DNA of 64,000 nucleotides from Microvirga sp. TS319 (GTDB lineage: Bacteria; Pseudomonadota; Alphaproteobacteria; Rhizobiales; Beijerinckiaceae), in the NCBI RefSeq assembly GCF_041276405.1, contig NZ_JBGGGT010000002.1:2891001-2955000 (forward strand), read 5' to 3'. Positions within the stretch are counted from its first letter, which is position 1. Each line of letters begins with the position of its first letter. The notes below the pieces were generated by a model that did no database searches, had not been told where the DNA came from, and worked only from the letters and a program-made list of their open reading frames with translations. The translations under genes and the position numbers were made by a program. Shown in pieces: positions 8,903-17,457 of the stretch.

Positions 8903-9751
8903 ATGCGCTTCGCCTTTGCGGGAATCGATTTTCTCGGGGACGTTTTCGAAACCCTGATCGGCAGGGGCTGGAGGCCCCTGAAACTGTTCAGCCGGCCCTG
9001 CGACGGCATCTACGATTTCAACGAGACCACCGTCTCCCGCGCCAGAGCCTTGCGCATCCCGGTCCAGATGTCGCGCATCGCCCCCTCCGACATAGCGGGG
9101 CTGAAGGCGATGGGCTGCGATGCCCTGATCGTGGCGGGCTATCCGTGGCTCGTGAAGGGCTGGGAACAGCACCTCCCCTACGCGCTCAACTTCCATCCCT
9201 CGCCGCTTCCCGATGGGCGGGGTCCCTACCCTCTCTTCAAGGCGATTCTCGACGGGCTTCCCGAATGGGGCGTCACGGCCCACGCTCTCGCGCCCGCCTT
9301 CGACACCGGTGCGATCCTCACTCAGAAGCGCTTCGCCCTGAGCCCGCGGGAAACCCACGACACGCTCCTGGCCAAATGCCAGATCGCCGCGAAGGAGATC
9401 GCCGCGCAGGTGGCCGAGGACCTTCCCGGGCTTTGGCGGGAGGCGCGCCCGCAGGGTCCGGGCACCTATTGGCCGAGGATCACCCAAGCCGAACGGACGA
9501 TCGACTGGACGGGGAGCGTCGAGGACGTGCTGCGCACCATCCGGGCCTTCGGGTCCATCGAGGCCTTCGGTCAGGTCGATTCCCGCTACGTCTATGTCTG
9601 GGAGGCCGCGGGCTGGCGCGAGGAACACCCCTACAGACCGGGAACCCTCGTCCACAGGCACCGCAGGCACATGGTGGTGGCGGCGAGCGACGGCCTCGTG
9701 CAGATCACCGGCTGGAGCCCATTTGCGCCGGGACCGGCGCGCGGATCCTGA
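8903..9751 (+). CDS. formyltransferase family protein (methionyl-tRNA formyltransferase-like)
   Basis: The 282-residue protein has the formyltransferase fold used by Fmt, PurN and the sugar-nucleotide N-formyltransferases, which transfer a formyl group from 10-formyltetrahydrofolate. The catalytic triad is visible as Asn96 and His98 in NFHPSPLP and Asp134 in FDTG. A C-terminal OB-like segment follows. It differs enough from housekeeping Fmt, for example in GRGPYPLF instead of the usual RGAAPI loop, to suggest another acceptor, perhaps an amino sugar. GAGAGGAG lies about eleven bases before the ATG. It diverges from the XRE-cupin/GNAT operon and converges with the flavin reductase gene. Confidence 0.8.
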   Translation: MRFAFAGIDFLGDVFETLIGRGWRPLKLFSRPCDGIYDFNETTVSRARALRIPVQMSRIAPSDIAGLKAMGCDALIVAGYPWLVKGWEQHLPYALNFHPSPLPDGRGPYPLFKAILDGLPEWGVTAHALAPAFDTGAILTQKRFALSPRETHDTLLAKCQIAAKEIAAQVAEDLPGLWREARPQGPGTYWPRITQAERTIDWTGSVEDVLRTIRAFGSIEAFGQVDSRYVYVWEAAGWREEHPYRPGTLVHRHRRHMVVAASDGLVQITGWSPFAPGPARGS

Positions 9752-9760
9752 GGAGCGGGC

Positions 9761-10285
9761 TCACAGCCCGTGATAGAGCCGCCCCTGATAGGCGAGCGCC
9801 GGCTTCGTCTCGCCCAGCCGGACGCTCACGATCTCGCCGATGATGACGTGATGCGTGGCGACCACCCGGGCGTCGCACAGGCGGCAATCGAAGGAGACGA
9901 GACTGGTGGCAAGGGCGGGCGCGCCGGTGACGAGCTTGCCCCACTCGCCCTTCGAGAAGCGGGCCGGGCCGTGCAGCTCGGTGCGTCCGGCGAAGACATC
10001 CGCCAGATCCTGATCCGACGCGGCCAGGACGTTCACGCAGAAGGCCCGGTTGGTGAGAAGCGCCTGCGCCGAGCGGGCCGCCGTGTTCACGCAGACCAGA
10101 AGCGAAGCGGGACTGTCGGTGACCGGCGTGACGGCGGTCGCGGTGAACCCGGCCGGGCCCGAGGGCCCGTCGGTGGTGACCACGTGAACGGCTGCGGCAA
10201 CGCGGCTCATGCCCTCACGGAAGAGGACGGGATCGACGCCATGTGCACCGGTTTCGGCGAGGGGGGGAGCAGGAGTCTTCAACAT
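9761..10285 (-). CDS. flavin reductase family protein
   Basis: This is a FMN-binding split-barrel protein of the flavin reductase family, which reduces FMN or FAD with NAD(P)H for a partner monooxygenase or reduces flavin for general use. Family features are the N-terminal FREGMSRVAAAVHVVTT segment, GFTATAVTPVTDSPASLLVCVN, and the C-terminal HHVIIGEIVSV with GRLYHGL. I place the start at the ATG of MLKTPAPP, with GGAA just upstream; the longer reading runs back through the liv control region. The gene diverges from the liv operon across 299 bp. No monooxygenase partner is nearby. Confidence 0.85.
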   Translation of the reverse strand: MLKTPAPPLAETGAHGVDPVLFREGMSRVAAAVHVVTTDGPSGPAGFTATAVTPVTDSPASLLVCVNTAARSAQALLTNRAFCVNVLAASDQDLADVFAGRTELHGPARFSKGEWGKLVTGAPALATSLVSFDCRLCDARVVATHHVIIGEIVSVRLGETKPALAYQGRLYHGL

Positions 10286-10470
10286 TTTATTCCAGGAAAC
10301 CTCTCCCACTCTTTCGAGCGGAGCACAAGGCCGTACCGGACCATATGGGGCTCGCGGAAAGGCTTTAAAAGCCACCCTTTGCGCCCTGCCTCCCGTTAGG
10401 TCAATCGCTGCCGCGTATTCCATCAAAGTTGTAGATCCGATCCATAACTCTGCGTTGTCGAACGAAAAAG

Positions 10471-10555
10471 CGTTTGCTAGAGACGCGCTTAAGCAAACGT
10501 CCGGCTTGGCCTCGCACCCGCATCGTGCTTTGCTGAGACGTGTTCCCAAGCAAAG
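10471..10555. promoter_or_regulatory. paired dyads upstream of the liv operon
   Basis: The 299 bp between the flavin reductase and livH hold no gene but contain two similar dyads. At 10471-10499 CGTTTGCT is mirrored by AGCAAACG over 13 bases, and at 10528-10555 CTTTGCT is mirrored by AGCAAAG over 14. Both loops contain GAGACG, so the sites look like diverged copies of one operator about 56 bp apart. The second lies 30 bp before the livH start. The binding protein is unknown; an Lrp-type or nitrogen regulator is possible. Confidence 0.5.
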
Positions 10556-10584
10556 ACCCGCTTCCAGAGGGCTAAGGGTAGGAC

Positions 10585-11505
10585 ATGGAAATTTTTGTGC
10601 AGCAGCTCATCAATGGGCTGACGCTGGGGTCGATCTACGGCCTCATCGCCATCGGCTATACGATGGTCTTCGGTATCATCGGCATGGTGAACTTCGCCCA
10701 CGGCGACGTCTTCATGCTTTCCGCATTCATCGCGCTCATCTTCTTCCTGATCCTGACGACATGGCTCGGGATCTCGTCAGTCGCGCTGGCGCTCTTTCTC
10801 GTGCTCATCATCGCGATGGTGCTCACCTCCCTGTGGGGCTGGGCCATCGAGCGGGTCGCCTATCGGCCCCTCCGCGGCTCGTTCCGCCTCGCGCCGCTGA
10901 TCTCGGCCATCGGCGTCTCGATCTTCCTCTCCAACTTCGTTCAAGTCGCCCAGGGCGCGCGCAACAAGCCGACTCCGCCCATGATCCGCGACGTGATCGT
11001 CCTATTCCAGGGGGAGAGCGGGTACAACGTAGCCATCTCCTACAAGCAGATCATCATCATGGCGGCGACCGCCGTCCTGCTCTCGATCTTCTGGTACGTG
11101 GTCCAGAAGACGTCGCTGGGCCGCGCTCAGCGAGCCTGCGAGCAGGACCGCAAGATGGCCGCCCTCCTCGGCATCAACGTCGACCGCACGATTTCGCTCA
11201 CCTTCGTGATCGGTGCGTCGCTGGCGGCGGTCGCTGGCACCATGTATCTTCTGTATTATGGCGTCGTGAGCTTCGCCGACGGCTTCGTGCCGGGCGTCAA
11301 GGCCTTTACCGCGGCCGTTCTGGGCGGAATCGGCTCGCTGCCGGGCGCCGTTCTCGGCGGGCTGATCATCGGTCTCATCGAGACCTTCTGGTCGGCTTAC
11401 TTTTCGATCGAGTACAAGGATGTGGCCGCCTTCTCGATCCTGGCCATCGTCTTGATCTTCATGCCCTCCGGCATTCTCGGACGGCCTGAGGTCGAGAAGG
11501 TTTAA
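10585..11505 (+). CDS. livH: branched-chain amino acid ABC transporter permease LivH
   Basis: LivH is one of two inner-membrane permeases of the high-affinity leucine/isoleucine/valine importer. The 306-residue protein opens with the family segment LINGLTLGSIYGLIAIGYTMVFGIIGMVNFAHG and shows about eight hydrophobic segments. The EAA-like coupling loop with LGIN lies near residue 195, before the ILGGIGSLPGAVLGG motif. It is the first gene of a six-gene run and has the only long upstream control region, so the operon promoter should lie in front of it. Confidence 0.94.
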   Translation: MEIFVQQLINGLTLGSIYGLIAIGYTMVFGIIGMVNFAHGDVFMLSAFIALIFFLILTTWLGISSVALALFLVLIIAMVLTSLWGWAIERVAYRPLRGSFRLAPLISAIGVSIFLSNFVQVAQGARNKPTPPMIRDVIVLFQGESGYNVAISYKQIIIMAATAVLLSIFWYVVQKTSLGRAQRACEQDRKMAALLGINVDRTISLTFVIGASLAAVAGTMYLLYYGVVSFADGFVPGVKAFTAAVLGGIGSLPGAVLGGLIIGLIETFWSAYFSIEYKDVAAFSILAIVLIFMPSGILGRPEVEKV

Positions 11506-11517
11506 GGAGCCGCGAAC

Positions 11518-12930
11518 ATGAACGCTCCTTCCATCACCACCTCGTCCCAGACGCAGGCCGTCACGAGAACCTTCGACCTGAAGGCCGCCCTCAAGGACGC
11601 CTTCAAGACGGCCCTGATCACCTTCGGCCTGTGCATTCCGATCCTGTCCTTCAAGACGGAGCAGAGCGGAGCCGACCTGTTCCTGGTCTCCCGCTGGGGT
11701 CTGGCCCTGACGATCACGGCCATCGTGTTTGGCATGCGCCTTCTGGTCCACGCCTTCACGGCGTCGCGCGCCTACCGGCAGGCCACGCCCAGCCCCAAAC
11801 AGGCGACGGAACTCGTTCACGCCCAGCCGAGCGCGTTCCAGCACGTCTCGAAATTCGCCATTCCGTTCTTCCTCGGCGTGGCGATCGCCTTCCCGATCCT
11901 GATCTATCTCGTCCAGGGCGGGCTGAACGAATCCCGCTACTGGATCGACCTCGGCATCCTGATCCTCACCTATGTGATGCTCGGCTGGGGCCTCAACATC
12001 GTGGTGGGCCTCGCGGGCCTGCTCGACCTAGGCTATGTCGCCTTCTACGCGGTCGGCGCCTATTCCTACGCTCTCCTGTCGACGACCTTCGGGCTGTCGT
12101 TCTGGATCTGCCTGCCGCTCGCCGGGATCCTGGCCGCGTTCTGGGGCATGATCCTGGGCTTCCCGGTGCTGCGCCTGCGCGGCGACTATCTTGCCATCGT
12201 GACGCTGGCCTTCGGTGAGATCATCCGGCTCGTTCTCATCAACTGGGTGGACCTCACCAACGGGGCCGCGGGCATTTCCTCGATCCCGCGCGCGAGCTTC
12301 TTCGGCATCCCGTTCACCGCAGGCGAAGGCGGCTTCGCGGCGACCTTCGGGCTCGAATTCAACGGCATGCACAGGATCATTTTCTCCTACTACCTGATCC
12401 TGGCGCTCGCGCTTTTGACGAACTTCGTCACCATGCGCCTGCGCAAGCTGCCCGTGGGACGCGCCTGGGAAGCCTTGCGCGAGGATGAGATCGCCTGTCG
12501 CTCGCTCGGCATCAACACCACCAACACCAAGCTGACGGCGTTTGCCATCGGGGCCATGTTCGGCGGCTTCGCGGGATCGTTCTTCGCGGTTCGTCAGGGC
12601 TTCGTCTCCCCGGAAAGCTTCAACTTCCTGGAATCGGCGATCATTCTGGCCATCGTGGTCATGGGCGGCATGGGCTCCCAGATCGGCGTCGCCATCGCGG
12701 CCATCGTGCTCGTCGGCGGCCCCGAGGTTCTGCGTAATCTGACCTTCCTGAAGGCCGTGTTCGGCGAGGGCTTCGATCCGAACGAGTACCGCCTGCTGAT
12801 CTTCGGCGCCGGCATGGTGGCCATGATGGTCTGGCGTCCGCGCGGACTGATTTCGGAACGTGAACCCTCGGTGATCTTGAAAGAGCGCAAGGCCATTTCC
12901 GGCTCGCTCGTGAAGGAAGGACACGGCTAA
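11518..12930 (+). CDS. livM: branched-chain amino acid ABC transporter permease LivM
   Basis: LivM is the second permease of the Liv importer. The 470-residue protein is longer than LivH because of an N-terminal extension of roughly 120 residues that includes two hydrophobic stretches and an Ala/Gln-rich linker. The permease core starts with [25 protein letters not shown] near residue 160 and has the [16 protein letters not shown] and [20 protein letters not shown] motifs of the family. It follows livH by 12 bp and overlaps livG by one base, so translation is probably coupled. Confidence 0.94.
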   Translation: MNAPSITTSSQTQAVTRTFDLKAALKDAFKTALITFGLCIPILSFKTEQSGADLFLVSRWGLALTITAIVFGMRLLVHAFTASRAYRQATPSPKQATELVHAQPSAFQHVSKFAIPFFLGVAIAFPILIYLVQGGLNESRYWIDLGILILTYVMLGWGLNIVVGLAGLLDLGYVAFYAVGAYSYALLSTTFGLSFWICLPLAGILAAFWGMILGFPVLRLRGDYLAIVTLAFGEIIRLVLINWVDLTNGAAGISSIPRASFFGIPFTAGEGGFAATFGLEFNGMHRIIFSYYLILALALLTNFVTMRLRKLPVGRAWEALREDEIACRSLGINTTNTKLTAFAIGAMFGGFAGSFFAVRQGFVSPESFNFLESAIILAIVVMGGMGSQIGVAIAAIVLVGGPEVLRNLTFLKAVFGEGFDPNEYRLLIFGAGMVAMMVWRPRGLISEREPSVILKERKAISGSLVKEGHG

Positions 12931-13775
12931 TGCGCTGGCACCAGGATCCCATCCTCGACGTGCAGCATCTCACGATGCGCTTCGGCGGCCTCGTCGCCAT
13001 CAACGACCTCTCGTTCCAGGCCGGGCGCGGCGACATCACCGCGCTCATCGGCCCCAACGGCGCCGGCAAGACGACGGTCTTCAACTGCATCACCGGCTTC
13101 TACAAGCCGACCGAAGGCATGCTCGCGCTGCGCAAGCCCGACGGCTCCCACCTGTTGCTGGAGAGGCTTCCAGGCTTCGACATCAACTGGAAGGCCAAGG
13201 TGGCCCGCACCTTCCAGAACATCCGCCTGTTCTCCGGCATGACCGTGCTCGAGAACCTGCTGGTGGCGCAGCACAACCCGCTGATGATCGCTTCGGGTTT
13301 CACCTTCCTGGGCGTTCTCGGGATCGGCGGCTATCGCAAGGCCGAACGGGAGGCGATCGAGAAGGCGAAGTTCTGGCTGGAGAAGACCCGGCTCATGCAC
13401 CGGGCCGACGATCCGGCCGGCGACCTGCCCTACGGCGATCAGCGCCGTCTGGAGATCGCCCGCGCCATGTGCACGGACCCGCTCCTGCTCTGCCTCGACG
13501 AGCCGGCGGCGGGCCTCAATCCGCGCGAGTCGCTGGAACTGAACGAACTCCTGCTCTCGATCCGGAAGGATCACGGCACCTCGATCCTCCTGATCGAACA
13601 CGACATGTCCGTCGTCATGGAGATTTCGGATCACGTGGTGGTGCTCGATTACGGCACCAAGATCTCGGACGGCCTGCCGGCCGAGGTGCGCAACGATCCC
13701 AAGGTCATCGCCGCCTATCTGGGCGTGGCCGATGAGGAAGAGATGCAGCAAGTCGTAGCGGAGATCGGCGCATGA
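12930..13775 (+). CDS. livG: branched-chain amino acid ABC transporter ATPase LivG
   Basis: LivG is one of two cytosolic ATPases that drive the Liv importer. Walker A is GPNGAGKT at residues 41-48, and Walker B is LLCLDEPAAG with the switch His in LIEHDMSVVM. As in other LivG proteins, the signature is modified, here LPYGDQRRLEIARA in place of LSGGQ. The length of 281 is slightly above the E. coli 255. The start overlaps the livM stop by one base and the end overlaps livF by four. Confidence 0.95.
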   Translation: MRWHQDPILDVQHLTMRFGGLVAINDLSFQAGRGDITALIGPNGAGKTTVFNCITGFYKPTEGMLALRKPDGSHLLLERLPGFDINWKAKVARTFQNIRLFSGMTVLENLLVAQHNPLMIASGFTFLGVLGIGGYRKAEREAIEKAKFWLEKTRLMHRADDPAGDLPYGDQRRLEIARAMCTDPLLLCLDEPAAGLNPRESLELNELLLSIRKDHGTSILLIEHDMSVVMEISDHVVVLDYGTKISDGLPAEVRNDPKVIAAYLGVADEEEMQQVVAEIGA

Positions 13776-14539
13776 CCGCTGGAGCAAGCATTCAACAGAC
13801 CGCGCTCGACGCGGGCCGTCAGCCGCTCCTGAGCGTGCGCGGCATCAAGACCTATTACGGCAACATCATCGCCCTCAAGGGCGTGGACATGGACGTCCAT
13901 GAAGGCGAGATCGTCACGCTGATCGGCGCCAACGGGGCCGGCAAGTCGACCCTGATGATGACGATCTTCGGCAACCCGCGGGCGCGGGAAGGCACGATCA
14001 CCTATGGGGGCCGCGACATCACCAGGATGCCGACCCACGAGATCGCCCGGCTCTCGATCGCCCAATCCCCCGAAGGGCGGCGCATCTTCCCGCGCATGAC
14101 GGTCTTCGAGAACCTGCAGATGGGAGCCTCGATCAACGGCTTCGCCCATTTCGATCAGGACCTGGAGCGGGTCTGCACCCTGTTCCCGCGCCTGAAGGAG
14201 CGCCTGCAGCAGCGCGGCGGCACGCTGTCCGGCGGCGAGCAGCAGATGCTGGCCATCGCCCGCGCGCTCATGAGCCGTCCCAAGCTGCTGCTGCTGGACG
14301 AGCCGTCCCTGGGCCTCGCCCCCCTGATCGTGAAGCAGATCTTCACGATCATCAAGGAACTCAACGAGAAGGACGGGATGACCGTCTTCCTGGTGGAGCA
14401 GAACGCCTATCACGCCCTGAGGCTCGCTCACCGCGGCTACGTGATGGTGACGGGCAACATCACCATGAGCGGCACCGGCAGGGAGCTTTTGGAAGATCCG
14501 CAGGTCCGGGCGGCCTATCTCGAAGGAGGGCATCACTGA
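13772..14539 (+). CDS. livF: branched-chain amino acid ABC transporter ATPase LivF
   Basis: LivF is the second ATPase of the Liv importer and pairs with LivG. Walker A is GANGAGKST near residue 50, the signature is TLSGGEQQMLAIARAL, and Walker B is LLLLDEPSLGL. The protein has an N-terminal tail of about 18 residues before the first strand. The ATG overlaps the livG end by four bases (ATGA), and the stop overlaps the next start by one, showing tight coupling. Confidence 0.95.
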   Translation: MTAGASIQQTALDAGRQPLLSVRGIKTYYGNIIALKGVDMDVHEGEIVTLIGANGAGKSTLMMTIFGNPRAREGTITYGGRDITRMPTHEIARLSIAQSPEGRRIFPRMTVFENLQMGASINGFAHFDQDLERVCTLFPRLKERLQQRGGTLSGGEQQMLAIARALMSRPKLLLLDEPSLGLAPLIVKQIFTIIKELNEKDGMTVFLVEQNAYHALRLAHRGYVMVTGNITMSGTGRELLEDPQVRAAYLEGGHH

Positions 14540-14901
14540 TGCAGGGCATTCTCTACGAAGAGCCTTCGTTTGGGCTCTTTCTCCTCATCACCGTGCTGAT
14601 GGGCGGCTGGGCGGCCTGGATGACCGGGCGGGCCATCGCCCTGACTTGGCGCCCGTTCTGGACGCTCCTTCTGTACCTGTTCATCCTCGGGGCGGCGGTG
14701 CGCTTCATTCACTTCGCCCTGTTCGGCGGGACGCTGCTGTCGGTCCACTACTACGCGGTGGACACGATCGTGCTGCTGATCATCGGCGCGCTCGGTTTCC
14801 AGTACCGCCGCGCCCGCATGATGACCACCCAGTACCGCTGGCTCTACGAGCGGAGCGGCCCCTTTTCCTGGCGGGAAAAGGCTTCTGCGACAAAGGGCTA
14901 A
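14539..14901 (+). CDS. DUF6867 family small membrane protein in the liv operon
   Basis: This 120-residue protein has three hydrophobic segments (about residues 10-30, 38-60 and 68-88) and a basic C-terminus. It resembles the DUF6867 proteins that accompany livHMGF in Hyphomicrobiales. Its start overlaps the livF stop, which argues for a role in the same transporter, perhaps as an accessory membrane subunit, but no function is known. The family name rests on recognition of the sequence and context. Confidence 0.78.
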   Translation: MQGILYEEPSFGLFLLITVLMGGWAAWMTGRAIALTWRPFWTLLLYLFILGAAVRFIHFALFGGTLLSVHYYAVDTIVLLIIGALGFQYRRARMMTTQYRWLYERSGPFSWREKASATKG

Positions 14902-14957
14902 GCGCAAAAGATTCCCAGGTGACAACGGTTCAAAAAACGGCATGATGTTACCTTGGA

Positions 14958-15000
14958 TGACGGGTTTCCCGTCAAACCGGCCCCACGAGGAAGAGGGGCC
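14958..15000 (+). promoter_or_regulatory. two hairpins in the leader of the Liv binding-protein gene
   Basis: TGACGGG pairs with CCCGTCA over a three-base loop at 14958-14974, and GGCCCC pairs with GGGGCC at 14979-15000, 28 bp before the ATG. Neither is followed by a T-run. They may block 3'-exonuclease decay of the upstream message or define a processing site that lets the binding protein be made in excess. Confidence 0.4.
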
Positions 15001-15028
15001 TAATAAAACCACCCAGAGGAGTGACCTC

Positions 15029-16156
15029 ATGAAAAAACTGCTGTTGACCAGCGTAGCGCTTGGTCTTGGCCTCGCCTTCTCCAGCGCGGCCAGCGCGCAG
15101 ATCAAGATCGGCGTCGCTGGTCCCATCACCGGCCCGAACGCGACCTTCGGCGCCCAGCTGAAGAACGGCGTCGAGCAGGCTGTGGCGGACATCAACGCCG
15201 CTGGCGGCATCAATGGCCAGAAGCTGGAACTCGTCGTCGGCGACGACGTGTCCGATCCGAAGCAGGGCGTGTCGGTGGCGAACAAGTTCGCGGCCGAAGG
15301 CGTGAAGTTCGTCGTCGGCCACTTCAACTCCGGCGTCTCGATCCCCGCCTCCTCGGTCTATGAGGAAGCCGGCATCGTCCAGGTTTCGCCCGCTTCGACC
15401 AACCCGACCTTTACCGAACGCGGCCTGTGGAACACCTTCCGCACCTGCGGTCGCGACGACCAGCAGGGCGGCGTCGCCGGCGCCTACCTCGCCGACCACT
15501 TCAAGGGCAAGAAGGTCGCGGTCATCCACGACAAGACCCCCTACGGCAAGGGCCTCGCCGACGAGACGATGAAGGCCATGAACGCCAAGGGCCTGAAGGA
15601 AGTCGTCTATGAAGGCATCAACCCGGGCGAGAAGGACTATTCGGCTCTCGTCTCGAAGCTGAAGCAGGCCGGCGTCGACGTCGTCTATTACGGCGGCCTC
15701 CACACGGAAGCCGGCCTCATCATCCGCCAGATGCGCGACCAGGGCCTGAACGCCCCGCTCATGTCGGGTGACGGCATCGTGTCGGCGGAGTTCACCTCCA
15801 TCGCCGGTCCGGGCGCCGAAGGCACCCTGATGACCTTCGCTCCCGATCCGCGCAAGAACGCGGCCGCTAAGGACGTCGTCGCGAAGTTCCGCGCGAAGAA
15901 CTACGAGCCCGAAGCCTACACCCTGTACTCCTACGCTGCGACCCAAGTTCTGGCCGAGGCCGCCAAGCAGGCCGGCAGCACCGACGGCAAGAAGGTCGCC
16001 GACGCCCTCAAGGCCGGCAAGCCCTTCAAGACTGTGATCGGCGATCTCACCTTCGACAAGAAGGGCGACATCACCCGTCCGGACTACGTCATGTACGTCT
16101 GGAAGAAGGGCGCCGACGGCAAGATCGATTACACCGGCAACGAAGTCGGCATGTAA
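15029..16156 (+). CDS. branched-chain amino acid ABC transporter substrate-binding protein
   Basis: This is the periplasmic receptor of the Liv importer (Leu/Ile/Val-binding protein family, type I fold). The signal peptide occupies about residues 1-24 and ends ASA before QIKIGVAGPITGPNA, the ligand-site opening of the family. DVSDPKQGVSVANKF and SPASTNPTFTERG follow as expected. The ATG has AGAGGAG eight bases upstream; a longer in-frame reading through the leader has no signal peptide and is rejected. At 375 residues the length is normal. It is the last gene of the operon and is followed by a strong terminator. Confidence 0.95.
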   Translation: MKKLLLTSVALGLGLAFSSAASAQIKIGVAGPITGPNATFGAQLKNGVEQAVADINAAGGINGQKLELVVGDDVSDPKQGVSVANKFAAEGVKFVVGHFNSGVSIPASSVYEEAGIVQVSPASTNPTFTERGLWNTFRTCGRDDQQGGVAGAYLADHFKGKKVAVIHDKTPYGKGLADETMKAMNAKGLKEVVYEGINPGEKDYSALVSKLKQAGVDVVYYGGLHTEAGLIIRQMRDQGLNAPLMSGDGIVSAEFTSIAGPGAEGTLMTFAPDPRKNAAAKDVVAKFRAKNYEPEAYTLYSYAATQVLAEAAKQAGSTDGKKVADALKAGKPFKTVIGDLTFDKKGDITRPDYVMYVWKKGADGKIDYTGNEVGM

Positions 16157-16196
16157 TCAATCGTTTGATCGGTCGGCTTCGCGCCGATCGAACGGA

Positions 16197-16224
16197 CCCG
16201 CCCTGGCGACAGGGCGGGTTTTTT
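16197..16224 (+). terminator. intrinsic terminator of the liv operon
   Basis: CCCGCCCT pairs perfectly with AGGGCGGG over a six-base loop and is followed by six T residues. It lies 40 bp after the binding-protein stop. Confidence 0.92.
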
Positions 16225-16237
16225 CATGGGAAGCACT

Positions 16238-16387
16238 GCCCATTTTTGCATTCGATGCTCTAACACTTTGGCTCGCGCATCTTTTCACGCAAAACCGGTG
16301 CCCACTTTTGCGTTCGATGCTGTCAGTTTATGTTTTGGAGCATCTCTTCACGCAAAACCGGTGCCCACTTTTGCGTTCGATGCTCTG
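16238..16387. repeat. palindromic repeat cluster 4 (tandem)
   Basis: A partial arm ending CGATGCTCTA is followed by two near-identical tandem copies of the module GCATC...TTCACGCAAAACCGG...CCCACTTTTGCG...CGATGCT, separated by CAGTTTATGTTTTG. The cluster ends 15 bp before the start of the ACT-domain gene, unlike most copies, which abut gene ends. Confidence 0.85.
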
Positions 16388-16401
16388 GCACGGAACCGAT
16401 C

Positions 16402-16782
16402 ATGCCCGCCCTGACCCTGCACCTTCTCGAGAGCCCTTATGCGGTCTGCCGCCTGCCGGCGGGTGCCGCCGCCCCTTCCCCTCAGCCCGGCTCCTTCTCC
16501 CTGCTTATCCAGGCGGTCGAGGAAACGACCCTGGTCTGCCCTCTCGACCAGGCTCCCAGCCACGCCGAGATCGATTCAGGGTGGCGGTGCTTTCGCATCC
16601 TGCAGGTCTTCGACTTCAGCACCGCCGGAATCCTCGCCTCCGTCCTCGCCCCTCTCGCACGATCGGGCATCGGCATCTTCGCCTCCTCCACGTTCAGCAC
16701 CGATTACGTGCTGGTGAAAGCAAGCGACCTGGACGGTGCCGTCGAGGCCCTCACTGCTGCCGGGCACACGGTCACGGCCTGA
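16402..16782 (+). CDS. ACT domain-containing protein
   Basis: The 126-residue protein looks like a small stand-alone ACT protein of the ACT_7/CASTOR type, usually predicted to bind an amino acid. It begins MPALTLHLLESPYAVCRLP and has the pattern WRCFRILQVFDFSTAGILASVLAPL followed by GIGIFASSTFSTDYVLVK near residue 90, which is characteristic of these proteins. The start chosen is the ATG after the repeat. The gene converges with the DUF1203 gene, with only two bases between them. No partner enzyme is evident. Confidence 0.75.
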   Translation: MPALTLHLLESPYAVCRLPAGAAAPSPQPGSFSLLIQAVEETTLVCPLDQAPSHAEIDSGWRCFRILQVFDFSTAGILASVLAPLARSGIGIFASSTFSTDYVLVKASDLDGAVEALTAAGHTVTA

Positions 16783-16784
16783 AT

Positions 16785-17252
16785 TCAGGCGCGCTCGATC
16801 CGGGCCGCGAAGCAGCCGCGGCGCGCGAAATGGGCATCCACATGGGCGACCTGCGGATCGGCCAGGAAGCGTTCGATCACCCTTATAACCGCATCTCCCT
16901 CCGCCACCTCGGCATCGACGATCAGGTGCGCCCTGTCATAGGCGCGCAGGGACAAGAGACTGTTCCGCAGAATCGGAGCCAGCTCACCCCGGTAATGCCC
17001 GGTCGCGCCCGAGCGACTGACGAAGATCGGCCCGCTGGCGCGATAGGGCGAGGAGGGATCGGGCTGGTGGACATGATTCAGGAGGATCAGCTCCTCGCCC
17101 ACGGCCACCCGCGTCAATGAGATGCGGCAGGGATAGGCGTCGGCCTCGTCCGCATGGACGCGCTGCGCGCCAATGGCCTGAAGCTCATCGTCGCTGAGCC
17201 GGAAGAGCGGAGCGAAAGTCTCGGCCTCGAGGCCGCGCATCTGGAAGGTCAT
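16785..17252 (-). CDS. DUF1203 family protein
   Basis: The 155-residue protein matches the DUF1203 type, a family without known function. Recognisable segments are YPCRISLTRVAVGEELILLNHVHQP near residue 45, the SPYRASGPIFVSR segment, and ahead of the C-terminus VAHVDAHFARRGCF. No signal peptide or membrane segment is apparent, so it is probably cytosolic. The ATG lacks a strong ribosome site. It converges on the ACT gene and lies downstream of ccdA on the same strand, separated by a repeat. Confidence 0.78.
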   Translation of the reverse strand: MTFQMRGLEAETFAPLFRLSDDELQAIGAQRVHADEADAYPCRISLTRVAVGEELILLNHVHQPDPSSPYRASGPIFVSRSGATGHYRGELAPILRNSLLSLRAYDRAHLIVDAEVAEGDAVIRVIERFLADPQVAHVDAHFARRGCFAARIERA

Positions 17253-17404
17253 GAATGATCTCCTTGGTCTGGATCATTCCATGTGCGCTCTTCGTCGCCA
17301 GGAGCGCGACCCGTTTCCTGTGACGGCCTCTCCCATACCGGCCTCGTTCGTCAGGGCTCGCCCGTCATGGTCGCACGAGTTGCGGCCATCCACGTCTTGG
17401 GAAC

Positions 17405-17457
17405 CACGGGCGCACCGTGCGAAAAAGTGGATCCCGCTGTTCCCGTCCGAAGCGCTA
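17405..17457. repeat. palindromic repeat copy 5 (degenerate)
   Basis: A single diverged arm pair, GCACCGTGCGAAAAAGTGG and GTCCGAAGCGCTA, lies between the DUF1203 start and the ccdA end. Its GCGCTAA end contains the ccdA stop codon. The preceding 150 bp (17253-17404) hold nothing I recognise. Confidence 0.6.
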
